A stretch of DNA of 64,000 nucleotides from Achromobacter deleyi (GCF_902859705.1 NZ_CADIJO010000009.1:62001-126000), one strand, 5' to 3'. Counted from the first letter of the stretch, positions 51,489 through 60,047 are shown. Numbers and translations are program-made. The notes: generated from the sequence alone by a model not told the origin.

Positions 51489-52454
51489 ATGCCCTCTACG
51501 ACTCCCCTGGCCACCCGCCCTGGCGAACGCCTGGACTGGAACCTGCTGCGCACCTTCCTGGTCATCGTCCAGGAACGCAGCATCAGCGGCGCCGCCGCCA
51601 AGCTGCACCTGACGCAGTCCGCTGTCAGCCAGGCGCTCAAACGCCTGGAAGACCAATTGCAGCGGCGGCTGATCGAACGCCACAACACCGCGTTCACCGT
51701 CACCAATGCGGGCGAAGAAGTCTGCCGCGCGGCCGAAGCCATACACGGCAATGTGTCGCACCTGCTGACCCACGTGTCGCAGACCGACGTGGCCGAAGTG
51801 GGGCGCATCCACTTGCTGGTGGCCAGCCGCATCCACTCCACCGTGTACGACAACTTCTGGGCGGACTTTCATCGCGTGCATCCGCGCATCGAGGTGCAGA
51901 TGGACGTGCTGCCCAGCAGCGAGATCAGCACCCTGGTCCAGCAGCGCGCGGCCACGGCCGGCATCGCGCTGTGCCGGCAGATGCCCAAGCGGCTGGATCA
52001 CAAGGTCTTCCTGCAACAACGCTATGCGCTGTTCTGCGGCCGCAACCACGCGCTGTTCGGGCGCCAGGACATCCGCATCGAAGATCTGCTGGGCGAGAAT
52101 TTCGTGTCTTTTGCCAGCGACGCCCTGGGCGACAGCCTGTCGCCGCTGACTATCTTTCGCGACCAGCGCGGGTTTTCAGGCCGCATCGTCGCGTCGTCGA
52201 CGCATCACGATGAGGTCAAGCGGCTGCTGATCGCCGGCTTTGGCATCGGCTGCCTGCCGGAACACAGCGTGCAGGCAGACCTGGCGCAGGGCCGCCTGTG
52301 GCGACTGCCGCCGGGCGAGGGCGTGTGCTCGGTGGACCTGCATCTGCTGTGGCACCGCGACGCCCAGCACACGCCGGCCGAAGTCGCCTTCCTGAAGCAT
52401 TTCCGCGACTACATCGATCGCTATTCGATGGCCGAACGGCTGGCGACCGCGTAG
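51489..52454 (+). CDS. LysR-family transcriptional regulator
   Basis: 321 residues from ATG 51489. Helix-turn-helix LDWNLLRTFLVIVQERSISG, LHLTQSAVSQALKRLEDQL; effector domain HLLVASRIHSTVYDNFWADF and GDSLSPLTIFRDQRGFSGRIV. Paralogue of the regulator at 33832-34815. Divergent from the MHS/M20 pair, the typical position for a LysR regulator of those genes. Confidence 0.92.
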   Translation: MPSTTPLATRPGERLDWNLLRTFLVIVQERSISGAAAKLHLTQSAVSQALKRLEDQLQRRLIERHNTAFTVTNAGEEVCRAAEAIHGNVSHLLTHVSQTDVAEVGRIHLLVASRIHSTVYDNFWADFHRVHPRIEVQMDVLPSSEISTLVQQRAATAGIALCRQMPKRLDHKVFLQQRYALFCGRNHALFGRQDIRIEDLLGENFVSFASDALGDSLSPLTIFRDQRGFSGRIVASSTHHDEVKRLLIAGFGIGCLPEHSVQADLAQGRLWRLPPGEGVCSVDLHLLWHRDAQHTPAEVAFLKHFRDYIDRYSMAERLATA

Positions 52455-52490
52455 GTGTAGACAGGCCATGGGCTTGACAGCCCGGAACAC

Positions 52491-52527
52491 AACGAATAAT
52501 GTTGCTACTACCAACTAATAATTCGTT
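52491..52527. promoter_or_regulatory. MarR-type operator upstream of the MarR gene
   Basis: Inner 13-bp near-palindrome TTGCTACTACCAA (52502-52514) lies inside outer arms AACGAAT (52491-52497) and ATTCGTT (52521-52527), nearly concentric. The inner box fits TTGNTANTANCAA and recurs before the flavoprotein gene at 53095-53107. It ends 29 bp before the MarR ATG, so autorepression is likely. Confidence 0.65.
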
Positions 52528-52543
52528 GACCGTTCATTCAGCC

Positions 52544-53026
52544 ATGAGCCCCACCCGCAAGCGCAGCGCGACCGAGGACGCGGAAGCCCTTTACGAAGCC
52601 GTCAATCAACTGATCCGGGTGCATCAGTTTCGTGATCGCGACCGCATCTGTTGCTACGACGTGTCGGTGGCACAGTGCTATGCGCTGGAAACGCTGGTCA
52701 AGCAAGGCCCGCTGCGGCTGCAGTCGCTGGCACAAGAGATGTTTCTGGATAAAAGCACCGCCAGCCGGGTGGTCGATTCGCTGGAACGCAAAGGCTATGT
52801 CACGCGGGTGGCCGACGCCGCCGACCGACGCGCCGTGCAACTGGCGCCCACCGCCAAGGGCAGGGCGCTGTACCAGACCATCCGCGCGGATCTGGTCGCC
52901 GAAGAGGCCGCCATGATCGAACACATGCCGCCCGAGGTGCTGGACGGCGCCTTGGATCTGCTGGGCCAGCTGACCCGCGCGGCGCAGGCGCACTGTCGCG
53001 CCGAGGCGACCCGCCCGGCTGAATAA
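52544..53026 (+). CDS. MarR-family transcriptional regulator
   Basis: 160 residues from ATG 52544. Dimer helices (EALYEAVNQLIRVHQFRDRD) precede a winged helix with VAQCYALETLVKQGPLRLQS, MFLDKSTASRVVDSLERKG and the wing RVADAADRRAVQLAPTAKG. The ICCYDVSVAQC segment holds three Cys near the dimer interface, which might sense redox or thiol-reactive compounds. Its putative operator recurs before the next gene. Confidence 0.9.
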   Translation: MSPTRKRSATEDAEALYEAVNQLIRVHQFRDRDRICCYDVSVAQCYALETLVKQGPLRLQSLAQEMFLDKSTASRVVDSLERKGYVTRVADAADRRAVQLAPTAKGRALYQTIRADLVAEEAAMIEHMPPEVLDGALDLLGQLTRAAQAHCRAEATRPAE

Positions 53027-53094
53027 CGCATCCCAAAACAGAATCGTTGCAGGTCCGCCGTGGCGCAAGCGCGGCATTTTTTTCAGTCAAATAG

Positions 53095-53107
53095 TTGTTA
53101 GTACCAA
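53095..53107. promoter_or_regulatory. second MarR-type box, upstream of the flavoprotein gene
   Basis: TTGTTAGTACCAA matches TTGNTANTANCAA, the same pattern as 52502-52514, with similar bases to its right. It ends 48 bp before the ATG at 53156, consistent with control by the MarR protein. Confidence 0.6.
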
Positions 53108-53155
53108 TCAATAGTGGGAATCCCCCCACGTGTCTTGAAAGAAGAGGTGTCAATC

Positions 53156-54472
53156 ATGAGCATGGATCATCTACCCATTGCAATCGTCGGCGCGGGGCCG
53201 GTCGGCCTGGCTGCCGCGGCCCATTTGCTGGAAAGGGGGCTTGCGCCCCTGGTGTTCGAAGCTGGCGCCACGGCAGGAGCCAGCATCGGCCGTTGGGGCC
53301 ATGTGCGCATGTTTTCCCCGTGGAGCTTCAACATCGATGCCAAGGCCGCGGCATTGCTGGCGCCGACGGGCTGGGTGGCGCCGCCGGCCGACGCGTATCC
53401 CACAGGGCGAGACCTGTTGACGCAGTACCTGTGGCCACTCGCCGAGGTAGCGCCAATTCGCGAGCGCCTGCACCTGAACAGCCGCGTGGTGTCGGTCAGC
53501 CGCGCGGGCCACGACGTCATGCGCACTGCGCAGCGCGGGCAGGCGCCGTTCCTGTTGCGGGTGGCGGGCCCCGAGGGCGAGCGGGACGTGTTGGCGCGGG
53601 CGGTGATCGATGCGTCCGGCACCTACGCAACGCCCAACTGGATGGGCACGCACGGAATTCCTGCCTTGGGCGAAATGGCGTCGGCGGACCGCATCGCCTA
53701 CGGCGTGCCCGACGTGTTGGGCGAGGCGCGCCACCGCTATGCCAACCGGCGCGTGCTGGTGCTGGGCAGCGGCCATTCCGCGTTCAACGCACTTCACGAC
53801 CTGGCCGAACTTGCCGCCGCCGAGCCACGCACCCAGGTGTTGTGGGCGATTCGCGGCGTGTCGCTCGAACGCATCCTGGGCGGGGGCAAGAACGACCAAT
53901 TGCAGGAACGCGGCAAACTGGGCCTGGTGATCGGGCGGCTGCTGGATGAAGGCAAGATCGCGCTGCATACCGGCGTTCATGTCGACCGGATCGCCGAATC
54001 GCCTGAAGGGTTGCGCCTGCATGCCGCCAGCCAGGTTCTGCCGCCGGTGGACGAAGTCATCGTGGCCACGGGCTTTCGGCCCGAGTTGGGGTTGCTATCC
54101 GAACTGCGCCTGGAACTGGACCCGGCTACGCAAAGCCCGGTCCGGCTGGCCCCGCTGATCGATCCGAATGTGCATAGCTGCGGCACCGTGCGGCCGCACG
54201 GTGCCGCGGAACTGTCGCATCCCGAAGACGGGCTGTACGTGGTGGGCATGAAAAGCTACGGCCGGGCGCCGACGTTCCTGATGTGGACCGGCTACGAGCA
54301 GGTGCGCTCGGTGGCAGCGGCGCTGGCGGGCGACTGGGAGGCCGCCGGGCGGGTCGAGCTGGTGTTGCCCGAAACCGGCGTCTGCCACACGCAGTTTCGC
54401 CGGCCTGACGCGGTGGCCGAACGCGGACCGGGGTGCGGCACCACCGCATGCGCGAGCGGACGGCAGGGCTAG
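53156..54472 (+). CDS. NAD(P)/FAD-dependent oxidoreductase (flavin monooxygenase-like)
   Basis: 438 residues from ATG 53156. It has an FAD-binding GxGxxG (IAIVGAGPVGLAAAAHLLERG), an NAD(P)-binding VLVLGSGHSAFNALHDLAEL near residue 200, and the ATGF motif VDEVIVATGFRPELG. The fold is that of class B monooxygenase-like or thioredoxin-reductase-like proteins. The C-terminus is Cys-rich (VCHTQF, GCGTTACASG), which could bind metal or form a redox disulfide. It follows the MarR gene with a shared operator, which suggests a detoxification role; substrate unknown. Confidence 0.85.
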   Translation: MSMDHLPIAIVGAGPVGLAAAAHLLERGLAPLVFEAGATAGASIGRWGHVRMFSPWSFNIDAKAAALLAPTGWVAPPADAYPTGRDLLTQYLWPLAEVAPIRERLHLNSRVVSVSRAGHDVMRTAQRGQAPFLLRVAGPEGERDVLARAVIDASGTYATPNWMGTHGIPALGEMASADRIAYGVPDVLGEARHRYANRRVLVLGSGHSAFNALHDLAELAAAEPRTQVLWAIRGVSLERILGGGKNDQLQERGKLGLVIGRLLDEGKIALHTGVHVDRIAESPEGLRLHAASQVLPPVDEVIVATGFRPELGLLSELRLELDPATQSPVRLAPLIDPNVHSCGTVRPHGAAELSHPEDGLYVVGMKSYGRAPTFLMWTGYEQVRSVAAALAGDWEAAGRVELVLPETGVCHTQFRRPDAVAERGPGCGTTACASGRQG

Positions 54473-54479
54473 GGGACGG

Positions 54480-55559
54480 TCACTGCGTACGGTCCAGCGT
54501 ATGGACTTGATCCAGCCGTGGCGTGTCCAGCAGCCGGGCCTTGGCATCCAGCAATTCATCGTCGGTCACGTCGAAGCGCTGGAGCCAGGCCTCCCCCTTG
54601 AAATCGGTCAGGCGTGGCTCGCCTGCCGCGCTGGCAATCAGATGCAGCCAGAATTCCGCGCTTCGTTGTGCCTTGAGCGCGGCATTGGGCAGCACATACT
54701 GGGGCGGCTTGGGGTCGATCAATGTCGCGGCGGTATCCGGTTCATTGCCCGCCTGTATCACGATGCCTGTGCCGTAGTCGTAGAACGCGAACCAGTCGGG
54801 GGGCAGCGCCGAGCGCAGCGTATGCAGGCCGCCCGCCTGCTCGACCATTTCGTGATTGATCGCCGTCAGCCAGGAAACGGTCTTGAAGGTGTCGCGCTTG
54901 AGCTTGGAGGCGGAAAACACCGGTGCGCCGACATCGACGCCGCGGAACTGGTCGGACACGACGGCCTCGGTCGGCTGGCTGCTGTTCCATTCGGTAGGCG
55001 ACAGCACGAAGCCGAAGCCGCCGTGTCCGTGAAACGCGTGCAGCCGGCGGGCGAAGGCCACGAACAGGCGTTGAAATGCCTGAGGCTGTTCGACGACTTT
55101 CGCAAACGGCAGCGCAAAGCGCAGCACATCCAGCCGCGGGCGTTTCTTGACCTCCCAGGCCGGCGCGGTATCGACACAGAAGGCATACGGCCCGGCGTCC
55201 TGACGCTTGGCGCCGCTGGTGTAGCTCAAATCGATCTCTTCGTCTTCGTCGAGGGCATTGAACCAGTCGCGAATGGCGGGCGCCTTGGCGTAGCGCAGGC
55301 AGGGCGGGCCGGAAGGAGGTTCGCCGCGCCACAGCCAGGTGAATACGTCGCCGGCCTGGGCCAGGTAATCATCGAAACACTGGGCAATCGCGGCCCGCTT
55401 GGCGAGCGTGAAGCCGCCATCGAAGTACAGCGTGCCGGTGACCGTGACCACGGCGCCCACATAGTCTTGTGGACCCCCGCGCATCAGCAGGCCGCCGGGA
55501 AACGGGAGCCCCTCCGGGTTCTCGCGCAGCGTGGCGGCAAAGGCTTCCGGGTTCATCAT
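54480..55559 (-). CDS. DUF3396 protein, type VI secretion immunity family
   Basis: 359 residues. It matches the DUF3396 pattern: TLYFDGGFTLAKRAAIAQCF, YLAQAGDVFTWLWRGEPP, YTSGAKRQDAGPYAF, FQRLFVAFARRLHAFHGHGG and KTVSWLTAINHEMVEQAGG. Known members neutralise type VI secretion effectors. No effector, VgrG, Hcp or PAAR gene is nearby, so it is an orphan in this window. Its ATG directly abuts the TAG of the GntR gene, an unusual partner. Confidence 0.8.
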   Translation of the reverse strand: MMNPEAFAATLRENPEGLPFPGGLLMRGGPQDYVGAVVTVTGTLYFDGGFTLAKRAAIAQCFDDYLAQAGDVFTWLWRGEPPSGPPCLRYAKAPAIRDWFNALDEDEEIDLSYTSGAKRQDAGPYAFCVDTAPAWEVKKRPRLDVLRFALPFAKVVEQPQAFQRLFVAFARRLHAFHGHGGFGFVLSPTEWNSSQPTEAVVSDQFRGVDVGAPVFSASKLKRDTFKTVSWLTAINHEMVEQAGGLHTLRSALPPDWFAFYDYGTGIVIQAGNEPDTAATLIDPKPPQYVLPNAALKAQRSAEFWLHLIASAAGEPRLTDFKGEAWLQRFDVTDDELLDAKARLLDTPRLDQVHTLDRTQ

Positions 55560-56291
55560 CTACGCCGCACTGTCCGCCAGCAAGGGCCGCGCCGCTGACG
55601 CGCCGCGCAGCGATTCCAGCAGCACGCGCTTGTTCTCGCGGCTGCGGTAGGCGTGTTCGCGCATCAGGTTTTCGGCGCGCACGGCTTCGCGCCGGGTGAT
55701 GGCGCGCAGCAGGTCTTCGTGGTCTGCCTGCGCGCGCAGCACAAACGGCGTTTCCAGCAGGGAAGGGGTGGACGGCAGCGTCAGCGCGGCGGGGCCGGCC
55801 AGCGGGGTCTTGTTGTTGTGTTCCAGCGCGGACAGCAGGGCGCGGTTGCCGGCGGCCTCGCACAGGATTTCGTGAAAGCGCCGGTTGATCTGGCCCCAGG
55901 CGCGCGCATCGACGGTGGTGTTGGGATCGCGCCTGGCGGGCGCCAGCAGCGCGCGGCCTTCCTCGACGGCTTCGGACAACTGGGCCAGCACGGCCTCGGG
56001 CGCGCCGCGTTCGGCCAGCAGCCGGGCCGCCATGCCTTCCAGCACGCCGCGCACATCCACGGCGTCGCCGATTTCTTCCACGGTGAACGCCCGCACCCGG
56101 AAGCCCCGGGACGGCAGCCGTTCCAGCAGGCCTTCCTTTTCCAGTTCCGTCAGCGCGATGCGCAGCGGCGTGCGCGACACGCCCAGGCGGGCGGAAAACT
56201 GCAATTCGACCACGCGTTCTCCGGGCTGCAAGGCGCCCGAAAGCACCATGTCCCGAAGTTCGGAAATCACTTTGTCGATCTGTGCGGCCAT
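55560..56291 (-). CDS. GntR-family regulator, FCD (FadR/VanR) subfamily
   Basis: 243 residues from ATG 56291. Winged helix IDKVISELRDMVLSGALQPG, LQFSARLGVSRTPLRIALTELEKEG-type recognition helix, then an all-helical FCD domain with INRRFHEILCEAAGN, DHEDLLRAITRREAV and NLMREHAYRSRENK, whose acidic and His residues bind a metal and organic acid in this family. It is divergent from the ring-hydroxylase operon with GCATGC operators between, so it almost certainly regulates it. Confidence 0.92.
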   Translation of the reverse strand: MAAQIDKVISELRDMVLSGALQPGERVVELQFSARLGVSRTPLRIALTELEKEGLLERLPSRGFRVRAFTVEEIGDAVDVRGVLEGMAARLLAERGAPEAVLAQLSEAVEEGRALLAPARRDPNTTVDARAWGQINRRFHEILCEAAGNRALLSALEHNNKTPLAGPAALTLPSTPSLLETPFVLRAQADHEDLLRAITRREAVRAENLMREHAYRSRENKRVLLESLRGASAARPLLADSAA

Positions 56292-56344
56292 AGCGGAGCG
56301 TCGGCTGAAGATTGTCTGAAAGGGGGCTCCAGTGTACCCAGAAA

Positions 56345-56480
56345 ATTGCATGCAATCGCGCAGAGAATTTGGATTTCTACCTTGCGATTAATCAAAATTG
56401 CATGCAATAATCCAGAAAAACAGCGTTCAAGCCGCAAATAATTGCCTGAATGCATGCAAAGAAAACTCAATTGCATGCCG
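56345..56480. promoter_or_regulatory. four phased GntR-type operators (ATTGCATGCAAT)
   Basis: Perfect ATTGCATGCAAT occurs at 56345-56356 and 56397-56408; near-copies sit at 56450-56459 (ATGCATGCAA) and 56470-56480 (ATTGCATGCCG). The GCATGC cores centre at 56350.5, 56402.5, 56454.5 and 56475.5, spaced 52, 52 and 21 bp, close to 5, 5 and 2 helical turns. They lie in the 218-bp divergent region between the GntR gene and the ring-hydroxylase operon. All four would face one side of the helix. Confidence 0.8.
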
Positions 56481-56509
56481 TCGGGCACTGCAAAAGCCCA
56501 GGAGACAAG

Positions 56510-57376
56510 ATGAAGCTGATCAGCTTCCTGCACGCAGGCCGCCCCGGCTGGGGCGTGTTGCGCGGCACCGAGGTGGTGGTGCTGACCCCCGTATGGCCCG
56601 ATGTCATCGCCGCGCTGGCGGCCGGCCCCGAGCAGATCGCGCAGGCCGCCCAGGCGCCGGGCCTGTCCTGTATTGCGCTGGCGCACCTGCAATGGCTGCC
56701 GCCCGTGCCCGCGCCCCGCAAGATTCTGTGCGTGGGGCTGAACTACGGCCGCCACGTACAGGAGGCCGGACGCGAGCTGCCCGCACACCCCTCGCTGTTT
56801 CCGCGGTTCGCGGACAGCGTGGTCGGCCACCGGGAAGCCGTGTGGAAGCCGCGCGCGTCCGACAAGTTCGACTACGAAGGCGAACTGGTGGTGGTGATCG
56901 GCCGGGGCGGACGCCACATCGCCGCGGCGGATGCGCTGTCGCACGTCGCCGGCTACACCTGCATGGCCGAGAACTCGGTACGCGATTTCCAGAAGCACAA
57001 CGCCCAGGTGACGCCGGGCAAGAACTTCGAGCGCAGCGGCGCGATCGGCCCCTGGCTGGTGACCGCCGACGAGATCGGCGACCCCGCCCGCCTGCAGGTC
57101 ATTTCGCGGCTGAACGGCGAAGTCATGCAGCACGGCGACGTGTCGGACCTGATTTTTCCCATTCCCGAGCTGATCGCCTACATCAGCGCCTTTACCCCGC
57201 TGTCCACCGGCGACCTCATCGCCACGGGCACGCCGGAAGGCGTGGGCGCCAGCCGCAAGCCGCCGCGGTTTCTGGCGGCGGGCGATCGGCTGGAAGTGGA
57301 AATTCCCGGGATCGGCACCTTGAGCAACATCGTGGCGGACGAACCCGCCGCGCAACCAGGAGACGCGCATGGCTGA
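56510..57376 (+). CDS. fumarylacetoacetate hydrolase-family protein
   Basis: 288 residues from ATG 56510 (AGGAG upstream). The FAH core includes ILCVGLNYGRHVQEAG, FPRFADSVVG, FDYEGELVVVIG (metal Glu), AENSVRDFQKHNAQ and STGDLIATGTPEGVGA. Family members hydrolyse C-C bonds in acylpyruvates, such as fumarylpyruvate from gentisate. First gene of the operon; overlaps the next by eight bases. Confidence 0.9.
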   Translation: MKLISFLHAGRPGWGVLRGTEVVVLTPVWPDVIAALAAGPEQIAQAAQAPGLSCIALAHLQWLPPVPAPRKILCVGLNYGRHVQEAGRELPAHPSLFPRFADSVVGHREAVWKPRASDKFDYEGELVVVIGRGGRHIAAADALSHVAGYTCMAENSVRDFQKHNAQVTPGKNFERSGAIGPWLVTADEIGDPARLQVISRLNGEVMQHGDVSDLIFPIPELIAYISAFTPLSTGDLIATGTPEGVGASRKPPRFLAAGDRLEVEIPGIGTLSNIVADEPAAQPGDAHG

Positions 57377-58367
57377 TGCGCTGCGGTACCTGACGGAACG
57401 CGATGTCGTGTCCGTCCTGGATATTCCCCGGGCCATCGACGCCTTGCACGACATGCTGATCGCGCAGGGCCGGGAACAGGCGCGCAATCTGCCCAAGACG
57501 CTGGCCACGTGGGGCGACGGCAGCTCAATGCATGCATTGGGTTCGGTGCAGACCGGCGCGGCAGGCTATGCCGGCTTCAAGACGTGGGTGCATACCAAGG
57601 CGGGCGGCGGATCGCTGTTCAGCCTGTTCGATGCCGGCTCGGGCGCGCTGCGCGCCATCATCGAGGCACGCGCCCTCGGCATGCTGCGCACGGCGGCGAT
57701 CAGCGGGGTGGCCACCCGGGCGCTGGCGCCGGCGGATGCCACCCGCGCCGCGCTGATCGGCACCGGTCCGCAGGCCGTGACCCAGCTGGCCGCGCTGGCG
57801 GCGGTGCGTCCGCTGCGCCAGGTTCGCGTCTACAGCCCCACGCCCGAGAAGCGGCGCGCCTTCGTGGCCAGCGTGGCGGGCAAGTATGCCTTCGACATCC
57901 AGGCGTCGGACACGCTGGAACACGCCCTGGCCGGCGCCGAGATCGTCACGCTGATCACGCGCGCCGTCGACCCGTTCGTGGACGCGGCGCGGCTGGCGGA
58001 CTGCCGGCACTTGAACGCGGTGGGCGCGATTTTGCCGAGCAAGGCCGAGTTCGCCCAGGACGTGTTCGAGCGCGCGGATGGCGTGGTGGTGGACGACCTG
58101 GAAAACGCCCGCCGCGGGTCGCGTGAACTGCGCGAGCGCTATGGCGCCGACGGTGCGCCGTGGCCGGGCGTGACCGTGCTGAGCGACTGGCTGGCGCAGG
58201 GGCTGGCGCGGCCTTCGGACGCCCGCCTGACGATCTTCAAGGGCATGGGCATGGGCCTGTCGGACCTGGCGATGGCCCGGGTGGTCTTTGAGCACGCTCG
58301 CGACCAGGACCTGGGCCTGGCGCTGCCGCCCCAGACCCGCGAAAACCTGCTGCTGGCGCAGCCCTGA
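57369..58367 (+). CDS. ornithine cyclodeaminase/mu-crystallin family protein
   Basis: 332 residues. N-terminal region VVSVLDIPRAIDALHDMLI, substrate-domain KTWVHTKAGGGSLFSLFDAG, and a Rossmann segment RAALIGTGPQAVTQLAALAAVRP. Family enzymes deaminate or reduce amino or imino acids with NAD(P). In this operon it may remove or recycle a nitrogen group from the substrate, but that is inference. The start overlaps the FAH-family stop. Confidence 0.9.
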   Translation: MADALRYLTERDVVSVLDIPRAIDALHDMLIAQGREQARNLPKTLATWGDGSSMHALGSVQTGAAGYAGFKTWVHTKAGGGSLFSLFDAGSGALRAIIEARALGMLRTAAISGVATRALAPADATRAALIGTGPQAVTQLAALAAVRPLRQVRVYSPTPEKRRAFVASVAGKYAFDIQASDTLEHALAGAEIVTLITRAVDPFVDAARLADCRHLNAVGAILPSKAEFAQDVFERADGVVVDDLENARRGSRELRERYGADGAPWPGVTVLSDWLAQGLARPSDARLTIFKGMGMGLSDLAMARVVFEHARDQDLGLALPPQTRENLLLAQP

Positions 58368-58419
58368 TCCGCATTCAATCAACCAAGACCGCCGACGCCG
58401 GCGGCAAGAGGAGACAAGC

Positions 58420-59520
58420 ATGTTCGTCGACGTCAGCGGGGCGGCGCCCCGGGAACAGAACAAATGGCCGTCGATCGTGATCCCCAAAGAGGACATCGAT
58501 CTGGAAATCGCACGCCTGATCGACGCGCCCCGGCCGGACAACGGCCGCCGCGCATCGCTCATCACCCATCCTGAGGCGAGCGCGCCGGGCCTGGGTCTGG
58601 CCCCCGGCACGGACGTCACCATCAACGTGGTGAACCCGGGCGAGCGCAGCTTCAACCTGCGCAAGAATTCCAACATGCTGGAAATCTGTATCAGCGGAGA
58701 AGGCGTGGCCACGGTGGCGGGCCGCGACATCCGCGTGGGCCATTGGGACGTGTGGAATACGCCCGCCATGCAGGTGCATTCGTATCGCAACGAGGGCAAG
58801 ACGCCCTGGGTGCGGCTGTCTTATTCCAACGCGCCCCTGTTGGAAAAGCTGGAGATCCATTACGTCGAAGAGTTCGACGGCGCGGTGCCGCCGGCCGACG
58901 CCAATACCCGGCCCGCGCCGCCGCGGGCGCCGGACGCCGCCCGCTCGCGCGACCTGGCGCTGCGCGAACAGATCACGCCCGAGGGCGCGTGGCTGCTGGG
59001 CTACGAATGGCTGATCGACATCGACGTGCTGGACTCGAAGGCGCTGCACTGGCCCTGGCAGGCGGTGTCGCGCCACCTGCCCACGGTCGAGGACATGGCG
59101 CGGGGCTACAACGGCCGCCGCCTCTTCGTGTTGTACAACCCGGCGACGGAACGCCGCATCGGCACCACGCACAGCTTTTTCGCGACCATCTCGTCGTCGC
59201 CGCCCGACAACCACCATGTGCCGCATCGCCATAGTTCGTCGGCCATCAACTATTACCTGCGCGGCAATGGCTACAGCAAGGTCAATGGCGTGCGGCTGGA
59301 CTGGAAGGCGGGCGACCTGATCCTGTCGGCCCCCGGCTGGGCCATGCACTCGCACCACTCGGGCACCGAGACCACGTCGGCACTGACCGTGCAAGACCAC
59401 CCGCTGCAGATCGCGATGGAATCGCTGATCTGGCAAGAGCGCATGCAGGAACCCATCCTGGCGCTGGGCAGCCAGAGCGGCTTTGAAAGCAACCGCGCGC
59501 AATTGGCCGCCGCCTCTTGA
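58420..59520 (+). CDS. bicupin dioxygenase, gentisate 1,2-dioxygenase-like
   Basis: 366 residues from ATG 58420 (AGAGGAG upstream). Two cupin domains: an N-terminal one (SFNLRKNSNMLEICISGEGV, residues about 75-150) without the usual His ligands, and a C-terminal one with DNHHVPHRH (H265, H266, H269, H271) and WAMHSHHSG (H310, H312, H313). The layout resembles gentisate/salicylate dioxygenases, which cleave the aromatic ring, but those bind iron mainly in the N-terminal cupin; here the metal site appears to be C-terminal. Next to a ring hydroxylase and an acylpyruvate-type hydrolase, ring cleavage is the likely role. Confidence 0.85.
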   Translation: MFVDVSGAAPREQNKWPSIVIPKEDIDLEIARLIDAPRPDNGRRASLITHPEASAPGLGLAPGTDVTINVVNPGERSFNLRKNSNMLEICISGEGVATVAGRDIRVGHWDVWNTPAMQVHSYRNEGKTPWVRLSYSNAPLLEKLEIHYVEEFDGAVPPADANTRPAPPRAPDAARSRDLALREQITPEGAWLLGYEWLIDIDVLDSKALHWPWQAVSRHLPTVEDMARGYNGRRLFVLYNPATERRIGTTHSFFATISSSPPDNHHVPHRHSSSAINYYLRGNGYSKVNGVRLDWKAGDLILSAPGWAMHSHHSGTETTSALTVQDHPLQIAMESLIWQERMQEPILALGSQSGFESNRAQLAAAS

Positions 59521-59555
59521 CCCCGCGCCCCGACGAATCCATATCCGGACCCACC

Positions 59556-60047
59556 ATGACCCTGACTGAACTGTCCGACGCGCCGTCGTTGCGCGCGCGC
59601 CTGCGGGACTTCTACGACGACTACGCCTTCTGCCTGGACGAAGGCCGGCTGGAGCAATGGCCGGACTTCTTCACCGAAGACTGCCATTACCGCGTGCTGT
59701 CCCGCGAAAACCACGATGCGGGCCTGCCGCTAGGCCTGATCTACTGCATGAATCGCAACATGGTGCGCGACCGCGTGACCGCGCTGCGCGAAACCACCAT
59801 GTTCGAGCCGCGCTCGCTGCGCCATTTCATCAGCGGCGTGCGCGTGATGGACGTGCAGGGCGAGCACATCGTGTCCCAGGCCAATTTCGCCGTGATGGAG
59901 TCGCTGTCCGACCGCGAGCCGACCCTGAACATGGTCGGCCGCTACCTGGACGTGCTGCGCGTCACGCCTGACGGCATTGCGATCAGCCGGCGCGACTGCG
60001 TGTACGACAACTATCGCGTGCGCACGTCGTTGATCGTTCCCATCTGA
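59556..60047 (+). CDS. aromatic ring-hydroxylating dioxygenase, beta subunit
   Basis: 163 residues from ATG 59556; an in-frame TTG at 59517 overlaps the cupin gene and is less likely. The NTF2-like beta-subunit fold shows RDFYDDYAFCLDEGRLEQWPDFFTEDCHYR, YCMNRNMVRDRVTAL and RHFISGVRVMD split over the chain. It forms the oxygenase with the downstream alpha subunit. Size fits the beta subunits of three-component enzymes such as NagH and AndAd. Confidence 0.9.
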   Translation: MTLTELSDAPSLRARLRDFYDDYAFCLDEGRLEQWPDFFTEDCHYRVLSRENHDAGLPLGLIYCMNRNMVRDRVTALRETTMFEPRSLRHFISGVRVMDVQGEHIVSQANFAVMESLSDREPTLNMVGRYLDVLRVTPDGIAISRRDCVYDNYRVRTSLIVPI

